The notes under the pieces are model-generated. The model ran no database searches, was not told where the DNA came from, and was given only the letters and a program-made list of their open reading frames with translations. This document shows positions 1 to 8,126 of a stretch of 64,000 nt of DNA, one piece after another; position 1 is the stretch's first letter; the number at the start of each line of letters is the position of its first letter. A program made the position numbers and the translations under genes. This DNA is from Halolamina rubra (GTDB lineage Archaea > Halobacteriota > Halobacteria > Halobacteriales > Haloferacaceae). The stretch covers positions 1-64,000 of the forward strand of contig NZ_BBJN01000035.1 of assembly GCF_000739555.1 (NCBI RefSeq). Reading direction: 5' to 3'.

Positions 1-1057
1 CCCCCTCCTCACGCTCCGGCTCCTCACCTTCCTCGAGCCGGCCTGCCGGCGTCTCGCTCCGCGCGTCGAGCGTGCTGAAGAAGCCGCCCTCGGGGTGTGA
101 GAGCTCCCGTTCCGCGAACGCGAGCGTCTCGTCGACGAGCTCCGCGTAGCGCTCCCGGCCCGTCGCGCGGTAGCCCGCGAGGAAGGCCGCCGGTATCGTG
201 GCGTTGTCGTACGCCATCTTCTCGAAGTGCGGGACGGTCCAGTCCTCGTCGACGCAGTACCGGTGAAAGCCGCCGCCGAGGTGGTCGTACAGCCCGCCGC
301 TCCCCATCGCGTTCAGCGCGTTCTCGGCGACCGTCAGCGGCTCTGGGTCGTCGGCGAGCGCGGCGACGCGGAGCAGCAGTTCGACCCGTGCGGGCTGGGG
401 GAACTTCGGGCTGCCCTGGCCGAAGCCGCCGTGCTGGCGGTCGGCGCCGCGGATCGCCGCCGCCGCGGCGTCGTCGAGGATCCCGTCGCTGGGCGGCGCG
501 GCGTCGTCGGCCGATCCCGTCGGCGCCATGCGGTCGCGGGCGGCGCTGGTCCACTGCTCGGCGCGGGTCTCCATCTCCGGGCGCTGCTCGGGGTCGGCCC
601 ACGAGTCGCTGATCTGCCGGCAGAGCTGTTCGAACCCCGGCACGTTGCGCCCCGGCTGGGACTCGGGCGGGAAGTACGTCCCGACGTAGAACGGCTTGCC
701 CTCGGGCGTGAGAAACGCCGACAGCGGCCACCCGCCGCCGCCGGTCACGAGCTGACAGACCGTCTGGTAGACGCGGTCGAGGTCCGGGCGCTCCTCGCGG
801 TCGACCTTGATCGGGACGAACTGCTCGTTCAGGACCTCGGCGACGCGCTCGTCCTCGAAGGACTCCTCGGCCATCACGTGACACCAGTGGCAGGCCGAGT
901 AGCCGACCGAGAGGAAGATCGGCACGTCGCGCTCGCGGGCCTCGGCGAGGGCGTCGTCGTCCCACGGCTGCCAGTCGACTGGGTTGTCGGCGTGCTGCTG
1001 CAGGTACGGGCTCGCCTCCTCGTCGAGGCGGTTCCGGCCGCTGGCGGAGTCACTCAT
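1..1057 (-). CDS. DUF255 (YyaL/SPATA20-type) thioredoxin-domain protein, C-terminus cut off by window edge
   Basis: The start is ATG at 1057 and the frame stays open to the window edge, so about 352 N-terminal residues are visible and the C-terminal half is missing. The N-terminus is a thioredoxin-like domain with a CHWC motif at residues 56-59, inside the family block SACHWCHVM. It is followed by WPLSAFLTPEGKPF, YVGTYFP and the start of the alpha/alpha barrel (GGFHRYCVDEDWTVPHFEKM). Full-length family members are about 700 aa. They are cytosolic and their substrate is not established, although the fold suggests redox or sugar-epimerase-like chemistry. The gene stands 46 bp upstream of the GT-C gene on the same strand. 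Confidence 0.9.
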   Translation of the reverse strand, partial: MSDSASGRNRLDEEASPYLQQHADNPVDWQPWDDDALAEARERDVPIFLSVGYSACHWCHVMAEESFEDERVAEVLNEQFVPIKVDREERPDLDRVYQTVCQLVTGGGGWPLSAFLTPEGKPFYVGTYFPPESQPGRNVPGFEQLCRQISDSWADPEQRPEMETRAEQWTSAARDRMAPTGSADDAAPPSDGILDDAAAAAIRGADRQHGGFGQGSPKFPQPARVELLLRVAALADDPEPLTVAENALNAMGSGGLYDHLGGGFHRYCVDEDWTVPHFEKMAYDNATIPAAFLAGYRATGRERYAELVDETLAFAERELSHPEGGFFSTLDARSETPAGRLEEGEEPEREEG

Positions 1058-1103
1058 TGTCGGAGAATGCGCGCCGAGGGGGAAGTAGCCCGTGGTCGCG
1101 GCG

Positions 1104-2633
1104 CTACCCCACCGCGCGGTAGACGACGACGCCCTCGTTCTCGTAGGCGCGCTCCCAGTCCGGCGACGCCGCGAAGGAGCGGTCGAGCGAGCCGAACGTC
1201 ACCTCCGACTCGCCCCGAACCGTGTACGCCCCCTTCGGGAGGTAGACGTAGTCGGGGTCGGCGTCGACGCGGGCCAGTTCGCGCTCGACGCAGTCGACGC
1301 CGTCACACCGCGACAGCGTCTCGAACGTTGTCAGTTGGGTGTCGTACGCCTCGGGCCCGCGCCACTCCACCCCCCACGGGCCGACCAGTATCGTCCGATC
1401 AGCCAGCGCCGGCACCCACTCGGCGGCGTCGCCGAGGACGACGAACGTGGCGTCGGGCCGGGTCTCGCGCTCGGCCCACGCCATCGCCGCCACGTCCTCG
1501 TCGTCGAGGAACTCGGGAGTGGACGGGTCGCCCGGCAGCGTCATCTCGTAGGCGAGGTACCCCCCACCCGCGACGCTCGCGAGGAGGAGGCAGACGGCCG
1601 CGGCGACCTCGCGGCGCTCGACGGCGCGAGCCCCCGGGAGGGAGACGCGGCCGTCCAACGAGGGAACCCGGCGGGCCACGTCGACGCCGACGACCGCGGC
1701 GATCACGCTCCCGACGGTGAACGCGAACCGGGGCTGGGCGAACAACAGTTCCGCGGCGGCGGCCCACGCGGCGAGGAAGTACTCCCGACGGGCGTACAGC
1801 AGGTACGCCGCGCCGAGGAGGGGTAGCAGCGTCGCGGAGAAGCCGACCGTCGCCGCGCCGCCGCCGATGCCGCCGTGGGTGCCCGCGGCGCCCGTGAGTA
1901 CGTCGGTCCCGTGGGTGCTCGTCACCCAGGCCAGCCACGGCGCCGCGACGACGGCGCCGCCGACGCCGACGGCCGCGCCCCGGAGCAACCCCGCTGGCGA
2001 GCGGTCCCGGGTCGCCCAGAGGAGCAAATACGTGACCACGACGAACAGCGAGTACGTCGGGTGGGTGAGCACGGTCGCACCGAAGGCGAGCGCGCCGACG
2101 GCGACCGCCCGCCGGGAGCCGGTCTCGAACGCCCGATAGCCGGCGTAGATCGCCGTCAGCGCGTAGCAGAACGCGAACGCGCGGACCAGCCCGCCAGCAG
2201 ATACGTGCCACTGGAGCAGTTGTGGGTTGAGCGCGACGACGACGCCCGCGGCCGCGCCGGCGGGCCGCGAGCCTGTGTACCCCCGCGCGAGCAGGTAGGC
2301 GGGTACGAGCGCCGCGAGGACGCCGACTCCGGGGAGGAAGCGTGCGAGCGCGACCGGATCGGTGCCGAGATCCAGCAGCACCGCGAGCGCGTAGAACTGC
2401 AGCGGCGGGTAGGCGAAGGGGACGCCGTCGGCGGTGTAGCCCGCGATCCGCGCCGGCGGCGCGTAGCCGTTGGCGGCGATCGTGTCGGCGATCCGGAGGT
2501 ACAGCCCCGCGCCGTAGGCCGGGTACGGGTTCGTCGCGAGGTAGATCCCGACCGCGAGCAGCCCCGCCCCGAGCGCGGCGCCGAGCCAGGGGGCGTCGTC
2601 GCGCTGGATCGGGAGGTCGTCGACGTGGCTCAT
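1104..2633 (-). CDS. polytopic membrane protein, GT-C glycosyltransferase-like
   Basis: A 509-aa protein with about ten hydrophobic segments between residues 18 and 345, then a soluble extracytoplasmic C-terminal domain of roughly 150 residues. The pattern fits GT-C (PMT/ArnT-like) enzymes that use lipid-linked sugars: TM1, an outer loop starting after NPYPAYGAGLYLRIAD, then FAYPPLQFY and further TMs. No donor or acceptor can be deduced. The ATG at 2633 overlaps the stop of the upstream arylsulfotransferase-like gene by 4 bp, so the two are translationally coupled and probably act together on surface glycans or lipids. A lipid-modifying membrane protein without transferase activity is the alternative. 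Confidence 0.65.
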   Translation of the reverse strand: MSHVDDLPIQRDDAPWLGAALGAGLLAVGIYLATNPYPAYGAGLYLRIADTIAANGYAPPARIAGYTADGVPFAYPPLQFYALAVLLDLGTDPVALARFLPGVGVLAALVPAYLLARGYTGSRPAGAAAGVVVALNPQLLQWHVSAGGLVRAFAFCYALTAIYAGYRAFETGSRRAVAVGALAFGATVLTHPTYSLFVVVTYLLLWATRDRSPAGLLRGAAVGVGGAVVAAPWLAWVTSTHGTDVLTGAAGTHGGIGGGAATVGFSATLLPLLGAAYLLYARREYFLAAWAAAAELLFAQPRFAFTVGSVIAAVVGVDVARRVPSLDGRVSLPGARAVERREVAAAVCLLLASVAGGGYLAYEMTLPGDPSTPEFLDDEDVAAMAWAERETRPDATFVVLGDAAEWVPALADRTILVGPWGVEWRGPEAYDTQLTTFETLSRCDGVDCVERELARVDADPDYVYLPKGAYTVRGESEVTFGSLDRSFAASPDWERAYENEGVVVYRAVG

Positions 2634-4018
2634 TTCCGGCGGCGCTCGATGGGTGAGCGGAACGCGATCGTGTACTCCAGCCAGCGGTACTCGAGCGTCG
2701 CCCAGCGCAGCAGGCTCCCGAGCAGGACGACGAGCGCGGCGCCCTCGAGAAGGCCGACCCAGCGCGGGAACGCGTAGGCGACCGCGTTCACCACCGTCGG
2801 CGGCAGCGCGTTCTCGACGCGCTGGAGCATCGACGCCGCCTCGGGGGCCGGCTCACGGCTGGCCAGCCCCAGCGACGCCGCGCTCTCGCCGCCCGTGCTC
2901 TCGTCGCCGGTGCCGAGGCGTTCGGCCTCGTAGGGGAACCCCACGTCGGCGGCCCAGACGATCTCGCCCTCGCGGTCGACCTCGAACACGCGGTCGCCGT
3001 TGGAGTCGGTGACCAGCGTGTGGCCGTTGGGGAGGCGATCGGCGTCGCGTGGCCACTGGATGCGCTGGTCGGCCCAGGTCCAGGACTCGACCCACTCGCC
3101 GTTCTCGCGCTGGTACTCGACGATCCGGCCGTTCTCGGAGTCCGCGACGAGCAGCGCCGGGCCGCCCCGTTCGGCCGGGATGAAGTCGGGGTTGTGCTGC
3201 TCGTACAGCGTCGCGTGGTCGCCGTCGGCGCCGAGGGTCCACTCGTCCATCAGTTCGCCGTCCATGTCGACGAAGGCGACCTGGTCCTGGTTCCGGAGGC
3301 TGACCATCACCGCCGACTCGCCGTCGAGTTCGACGTGCTCCACGTCGTTGATGTGGGTCCAGTCCTCGGGGAAGGGGCCGCCGCTCTCCACGGGGTAGTC
3401 GGCCTGTGCCTCCCAGGACCACTCGATCAGCCCGGTCGTGGTGTTGACGACGAACGCGCGGTCCTGCGCGATGTCGGCGACGAGCAAGCGGTCGTCGTCG
3501 ATTCGGTCGGCGTCGTGCCAGCGCGTCGAGTGCTTGCCGGCGGTGATCCGGCTGAACACGTCGGTACGCTCGCCCGTGGTGAGGTTGACGCGCTCGACGC
3601 CGTTACGTGTACAGACCGCCCCGTCGCACTCGTCGGCGTCGAGGTGGTCGGCGTAGACGAACTCGACGGTGTGGCTGGTGCCCGCGACGGGGTCGACGTC
3701 CCAGTAGCGCGTGTGGTCGTTCTGGTAGTAGTAGAGGCTCCCGTCGGGGGCGAACGCCGCGAGTTCGGCCTGTGCCCGCGGTGCGTCGCTCTCGTCGCTG
3801 ACGAACGCGTTCGAGTCCGTCGCGACGACGGTGACGGCGTCGCGCGCGCCGACGACGGCGCCGTCGTCGCCGGACCGGAACGCCTGCTCGACGGCGGGGT
3901 CGCCGGTGACGCGGTCGTTCGTGCGCTCGCTCTCGGCGTAGCCCGCGACGAGCGTCGACGCGGCGACGAGGACCAGCGCCGCGAGCAGGAAGCGGCAGGC
4001 CCGCTTCGAGAACTCCAT
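2630..4018 (-). CDS. arylsulfotransferase (ASST)-like beta-propeller membrane protein
   Basis: A 462-aa protein with one N-terminal hydrophobic segment (about 7-27) and one near the C-terminus (about 415-437), so the central domain is probably held outside the cell. That domain has the repeats of the arylsulfotransferase/PQQ-like propeller, including WTHINDVEHVELDGES, MVSLRNQDQVAFVD and LPNGHTLVTDSNGDRVFEVD. True ASSTs move sulfate between phenolic compounds through a catalytic His. Candidates are the His residues in HSTRWHDAD and in WTHIND, but I cannot assign one. It overlaps the downstream GT-C-like gene by 4 bp. Confidence 0.75.
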   Translation of the reverse strand: MEFSKRACRFLLAALVLVAASTLVAGYAESERTNDRVTGDPAVEQAFRSGDDGAVVGARDAVTVVATDSNAFVSDESDAPRAQAELAAFAPDGSLYYYQNDHTRYWDVDPVAGTSHTVEFVYADHLDADECDGAVCTRNGVERVNLTTGERTDVFSRITAGKHSTRWHDADRIDDDRLLVADIAQDRAFVVNTTTGLIEWSWEAQADYPVESGGPFPEDWTHINDVEHVELDGESAVMVSLRNQDQVAFVDMDGELMDEWTLGADGDHATLYEQHNPDFIPAERGGPALLVADSENGRIVEYQRENGEWVESWTWADQRIQWPRDADRLPNGHTLVTDSNGDRVFEVDREGEIVWAADVGFPYEAERLGTGDESTGGESAASLGLASREPAPEAASMLQRVENALPPTVVNAVAYAFPRWVGLLEGAALVVLLGSLLRWATLEYRWLEYTIAFRSPIERRRK

Positions 4019-4127
4019 CGGGCGGTCAGTGTCGTCGTGGCCGCTAAAGTCTGTCCGTCACTGGGGGGTGGGGGCTGGAGGGTACAGCACAACCCCTATG
4101 GCCATCGATCACCCAATTTCGGTGACA

Positions 4128-5915
4128 ATGGGTAGCGAGTCGCGGCTCCCCGCGGACCGGCGATCGGTTCTCGCGGCCCTCGGAAGCGGTGCGACCGTCT
4201 TCGGCGCCGGCTGCCTCCAGCGCGCGCGGAACCTCACCGGCTGGCGGTCGACACAGCCCGTCACGTTCCGGATCAAGACCCTCCCGACAGACGCCGACCC
4301 GTACGCGCTGGCGCTCGCCCGCGAGGTCGCCTCCTGGTTCCGCGCGGCCGGGATCGAGACCACCGTGCTCCCGATGGCGGAGCAGGAGCTGATGCGCCAG
4401 AGCCTGCTGCGCACGGAGTTCGAACTGTTCGTGATGCGCCTGCCCGAGAAGTTCCGCGAACCAGATGCACTGACGACGCTGCTGCACTCGCGGTTCGCCG
4501 ACGCGCCGGGGTGGCAGAACCCCTTCGGCTACACCAACCTGGACGCCGACGAGGCGATCGAACGCCAGCGCCGGAGCGCGGGCGCCGAGCGCCGCAGCGC
4601 GCTCGAGAGTCTCCAGCGGACGATCGCCCGAACCCAGCCGTTCACCCTGCTCACGGTCCCGGACGACATCCGGGCGGCCCGGAGCGCCGCGGGGCCGAAC
4701 TGGCAGGCGACCGACCTCCGCTCGCCCGTGGGCTACCTGCGCCTCGCCGGCGAGTACGAGCGGAGCGGTGAGGAGACGGTGCTCCGGGTGGTGAGCACCG
4801 ACCGGCGCGCGACGACGAACCTGAACCCCCTCGCCGTCGAGTTCCGGCGCAGCGGCGTGTTGACCGGGCTGCTGTACGACCCGCTTGCCCGGCGGATCGA
4901 CGGCCGGCTGACGCCGTGGCTCGCGACGTCGATCGACCTCGTCGACGGCGACCCGCCGGCGGCGCGGGTGACGCTGCGCGAGGACGTGACCTGGCACGAC
5001 GACGAGGCGCTGACCGCCGCCGACGTGGCGTTCACCTACGACCTGCTCGCGGACACCACGCTGGGCGACGACGACGAGGACGCCGAGGTGCCGTCGCCGG
5101 AGTACCGGGGCCAGAGCAGCCTCGTCGACGACGTCGCGGTCGTCGACGACCGACGGCTCGACGTGACGTTCGCCGACGCCGATCGGGGCGTCGTCGGGCG
5201 CGCGCTGACGGTGCCGATCCTCCCGGAGCACGTCTGGCGCGACCGAACCGACACCGCCGCCATCGGCGGCATCCCGGTCGGCACCGTGACCGAGGCGCTC
5301 GTCTCGAACAACATCCCGCCGGTCGGGAGCGGCCCGTTCGCGTACGTCCGGAACACGCCGCGCGAGTCTCTCCGACTGGAGCGCGTCGACGGCCACTTCT
5401 CGACCAGAGAGACGGCCGAGTTCCCCGACTGGATCGCCGAGCCGGCGGTCGACGCGCTCTCGGTCCAGGTCGTCGGCTCCGACGTGACCGCCGTCGAGAC
5501 GGTGGCCGACGGCGAGGCGGACGTGACCGGCACCGCCGTCGGCGCGGCGACGGTCCCCCGGATCGGCCGGAGCGAGGCCGCCGAACTGCTCGTGCGCCGC
5601 TCGGACCGGCCGTACGTTCTGGGCTACAACACCCGCCGGACGCATCTCGACAACCCGCGGTTCCGGAACACGCTCGCTCGCCTCGTCGACGAGCAGTTCC
5701 TCGGCGACCACGTCCTCGACGGGTACGCCCGCCCCGCCGTCGGGCCGCTCCAGGGGACGGAGTGGTACCCCGACGACCTCGAGTGGGACGGCGGCAACCC
5801 GGCCGTCCCGTTTTTCGGCCGCGAGGGCGAGCTGAACGTCGACGCCGCCCGGGAGGCGTTCCGCGAGGCGGGCTACCAGTACGAGGACGGCACGCTCGTC
5901 GGAGGTGGACCGTGA
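4128..5915 (+). CDS. ABC transporter substrate-binding lipoprotein (family 5, oligopeptide type)
   Basis: The 595-aa protein starts at ATG 4128, chosen because it places a Tat lipoprotein signal at the N-terminus (DRRSVLAALGSG, then the lipobox GAGC). An in-frame upstream ATG at 4029 would bury that signal. The body matches SBP family 5: VTWHDDEALTAADVAFTYDLL, the IPPVGSGPFAYV block and a C-terminal VDAAREAFREAGY. It binds oligopeptides or nickel-like ligands on the outer membrane face. No permease or ATPase genes adjoin it, so it must work with components elsewhere, perhaps the Dpp-type systems at 48-64 kb. Its stop overlaps the GTG of the PAP2 gene. Confidence 0.88.
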   Translation: MGSESRLPADRRSVLAALGSGATVFGAGCLQRARNLTGWRSTQPVTFRIKTLPTDADPYALALAREVASWFRAAGIETTVLPMAEQELMRQSLLRTEFELFVMRLPEKFREPDALTTLLHSRFADAPGWQNPFGYTNLDADEAIERQRRSAGAERRSALESLQRTIARTQPFTLLTVPDDIRAARSAAGPNWQATDLRSPVGYLRLAGEYERSGEETVLRVVSTDRRATTNLNPLAVEFRRSGVLTGLLYDPLARRIDGRLTPWLATSIDLVDGDPPAARVTLREDVTWHDDEALTAADVAFTYDLLADTTLGDDDEDAEVPSPEYRGQSSLVDDVAVVDDRRLDVTFADADRGVVGRALTVPILPEHVWRDRTDTAAIGGIPVGTVTEALVSNNIPPVGSGPFAYVRNTPRESLRLERVDGHFSTRETAEFPDWIAEPAVDALSVQVVGSDVTAVETVADGEADVTGTAVGAATVPRIGRSEAAELLVRRSDRPYVLGYNTRRTHLDNPRFRNTLARLVDEQFLGDHVLDGYARPAVGPLQGTEWYPDDLEWDGGNPAVPFFGREGELNVDAAREAFREAGYQYEDGTLVGGGP

Positions 5916-6772
5916 GCCTGCTCACGGTGCTGACGAACGTCGTCGCGGTGGTGCTCGTGCTGCATCTGCTGAGTCTCGGCGTCGTCCGGCGACTGGCCGG
6001 GCGGGAGCTCCGGCGCGGCTCGCTCCGGGAGAACGTCCGAGCCGTCGGCCCGACGGCCGCCGTCCTCGGCGTGCTGCTGGTCGCCAACGGCGCCGTCCGC
6101 GACGTGGGCGTCGAGCTCTCCTGGCTGATCGGGCTGAACATCACGGGCGCGATCCACGCCCTCGAGGGGGCGTTCGTCGCCGACCTGCAGGCGCTGGCGA
6201 CGCCGGAGCTGACCGCCTACTTCAGCTTCGTCTACGTGTTCGGCTACGTGTTCCTGCTGACGTTCCCGATCGTGCTGTACGCGCTCCACGACGACACCCG
6301 CCCGCTGGCGGCGACGCTCGTGGCGTACGCGCTGAACTACGGGATCGGGCTGGTCTGCTACGTGCTGTTCGTCGCCTACGGGCCGCGGAACTTCATGCCC
6401 GGCGCGGTGGAGTCGCTGCTGTTCACCAACTGGCCGGAGGTCCAGCACCTGACGAGCCGGGTGAACGAGAACACCAACGTGTTCCCGTCGCTGCACACGT
6501 CGCTGTCGGTGACGGTCGCGCTGCTGGCCGTGCGCTACCGCGCGGCCGCGCCGGGCTGGCTCCCCATCGCGACCGTCGGCGCCGCGTCGGTGTCGGTGGC
6601 GACGATGTATCTCGGGATCCACTGGCTGACCGACGTGCTGGCGGGGATCCTGCTCGCGGCGTTCAGCGTCGCCGTCGGCGCCCGCGTCGCCGACGACGAA
6701 CACGGCGACGGGACGGACGCGATCGGGACCGAACGGGCGCCCGGCGCCGGGCTCGAACAGTTCCGCCGGTAG
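5912..6772 (+). CDS. PAP2-superfamily membrane phosphatase
   Basis: A 286-aa protein with six or seven TM segments. It starts at GTG 5912, overlapping the upstream stop (GTGA). The PAP2 signature is present in two pieces: FPSLHTSLS near residue 193 (PSLH in place of the more usual PSGH) and LGIHWLTDVLAG near 233, which supplies the HxxxD catalytic pair. The PSLH form is shared with inositol-phosphorylceramide-synthase-like members. The expected role is dephosphorylation or headgroup exchange of phosphorylated lipids at the membrane. The coupling to a peptide-binding lipoprotein is unexplained. Confidence 0.82.
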   Translation: MSLLTVLTNVVAVVLVLHLLSLGVVRRLAGRELRRGSLRENVRAVGPTAAVLGVLLVANGAVRDVGVELSWLIGLNITGAIHALEGAFVADLQALATPELTAYFSFVYVFGYVFLLTFPIVLYALHDDTRPLAATLVAYALNYGIGLVCYVLFVAYGPRNFMPGAVESLLFTNWPEVQHLTSRVNENTNVFPSLHTSLSVTVALLAVRYRAAAPGWLPIATVGAASVSVATMYLGIHWLTDVLAGILLAAFSVAVGARVADDEHGDGTDAIGTERAPGAGLEQFRR

Positions 6773-6820
6773 CGGGCAGCAGCCGAGGGAGAATGGGCTC
6801 CGAGAACTGGCGCCGAACGG

Positions 6821-8014
6821 CTACATGTCGCTCCAGGCGCTCATCCCTCGGCCGACCGAGGAGATGGAGGCGATCCACCGGACCGCAGCCGCCTTCTTCA
6901 GGAACTTCGCGCCGGGGCCGCCGAACGTGCCGAACGGCAGCGCGTCGATCTCGTGGGCGATCGCCTCGTCGCCGACGGAGATGAGCGTCCCCTTGTCCTC
7001 GTACGTCCACGTCGAGAGCGGCTCGTCGAGCACGGCGTGGACGAGGTTCTCGCCGGCGACCTCCGCGGCGGTCCAGGCGGCGACGGCCGTCGGCGGCGCC
7101 ACGTCGTCGTCGCCCTGGTCGATCAGCGCGGTGTCGCCGATGGCGAACACCCGGTCGTCGCTGGTCCGGAAGTCACGGTCGGCGAACACGCGGCGGGAGC
7201 GCTCGTCCCTCTCGAGGTCGGTGTTCTCCAGCTCCTCCCGACCGGTGATGCCGCCGGTCCAGACGAGCACGTCGTACGGCATCTCGTCGGGCGCCTCGTC
7301 CTCGCCGCCGCCGAGGTACACCGTCTCGTCGTCGACCTCCGAGATGAACTCGCCGCACTCGATGTTGACGCCGGCGTCCTCCAGCCGGCTCCGGATCGCC
7401 TGCTGGACCTCGTCGGGGTTGTTGGGGAACACCTCCTCCAGCCCCTCGACGAGGTGGACGTCGACGGGCGCGTTGTGCTCGTCGCGGTACGCCGCGATCT
7501 CGCCGGCGGCCTGGATGCCGGAGAGCCCGGCGCCGCCGACGATCACCTGCGCGGGGTCGGCGACGGAGGCGTCCGCGGCGGCCTCCCGCACCGAGTGGTG
7601 GATCTCGCGGGCGTCGGCGAGGCTCTTCAGCGTGAGCGCGTGCTCGCGCAGGCCGTCGATGCCGAAGAACGCGGTCGCGCTCCCGACGCCGAGCAGGAGG
7701 TAGTCGTAGTCGACGGGATCGCCGTCTTCGAGTTCGACGGTCCGGTCGTCGGTGTCGAGGCCGACGGCGCGGTCCTGAACGAACTCGCCCCAGTCGGGGA
7801 GCATCGACTCGCAGGGGACGGTGATCTTCGACGCCACGCTCGGGTCACGGATGACGCGGTGGGACTCGTGGAGGACGAGGTGGTAGTCGTGTTCGTTGAT
7901 CCAGACGAGCTCCACGTCGCCTTCGAGGCCCGCATCGGGCACTTCGTCCTTCAGCGAGTCGACAGTTCCGGCGCCGGCGTAGCCAGCCCCGACGACGACG
8001 ATGCGATCGGTCAT
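6821..8014 (-). CDS. NAD(P)/FAD-dependent oxidoreductase (type II NADH dehydrogenase-like)
   Basis: A 397-aa protein. ATG at 8014 is chosen because the FAD-binding GxGxxG (VVVGAGYAG) starts a few residues later. A second dinucleotide fold appears near residue 155 (VIVGGAGLSGIQAAGEI). The family block for the FAD ribityl contact is present (FAIGDTALIDQG), as is LVWTGGI. Type II NADH dehydrogenases pass electrons from NADH to quinone without proton pumping and attach peripherally to the inner membrane face. The gene is divergent from menD, a menaquinone gene, which fits a quinone-reducing role. Sulfide:quinone reductase is less likely because the redox Cys pair is not evident. Confidence 0.85.
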   Translation of the reverse strand: MTDRIVVVGAGYAGAGTVDSLKDEVPDAGLEGDVELVWINEHDYHLVLHESHRVIRDPSVASKITVPCESMLPDWGEFVQDRAVGLDTDDRTVELEDGDPVDYDYLLLGVGSATAFFGIDGLREHALTLKSLADAREIHHSVREAAADASVADPAQVIVGGAGLSGIQAAGEIAAYRDEHNAPVDVHLVEGLEEVFPNNPDEVQQAIRSRLEDAGVNIECGEFISEVDDETVYLGGGEDEAPDEMPYDVLVWTGGITGREELENTDLERDERSRRVFADRDFRTSDDRVFAIGDTALIDQGDDDVAPPTAVAAWTAAEVAGENLVHAVLDEPLSTWTYEDKGTLISVGDEAIAHEIDALPFGTFGGPGAKFLKKAAAVRWIASISSVGRGMSAWSDM

Positions 8015-8126
8015 GGCCGGAGGTGACAGGGGCACCGGTAAAGTCGCTACGGAACCGACGCGACGCCGCACGGCGAGGGCGTCCGGGAACGCAGGAACCA
8101 ACAGCCCCGCCCCCCTCACGCCGACA

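Noticed and set aside
4044-5711. Long minus-strand open frame opposite the peptide-binding lipoprotein gene
   Set aside because: It is Arg/Val/Glu-rich, lacks any motif, and lies opposite a gene with a clear Tat lipobox and SBP blocks. Long antisense frames are normal at this GC content.
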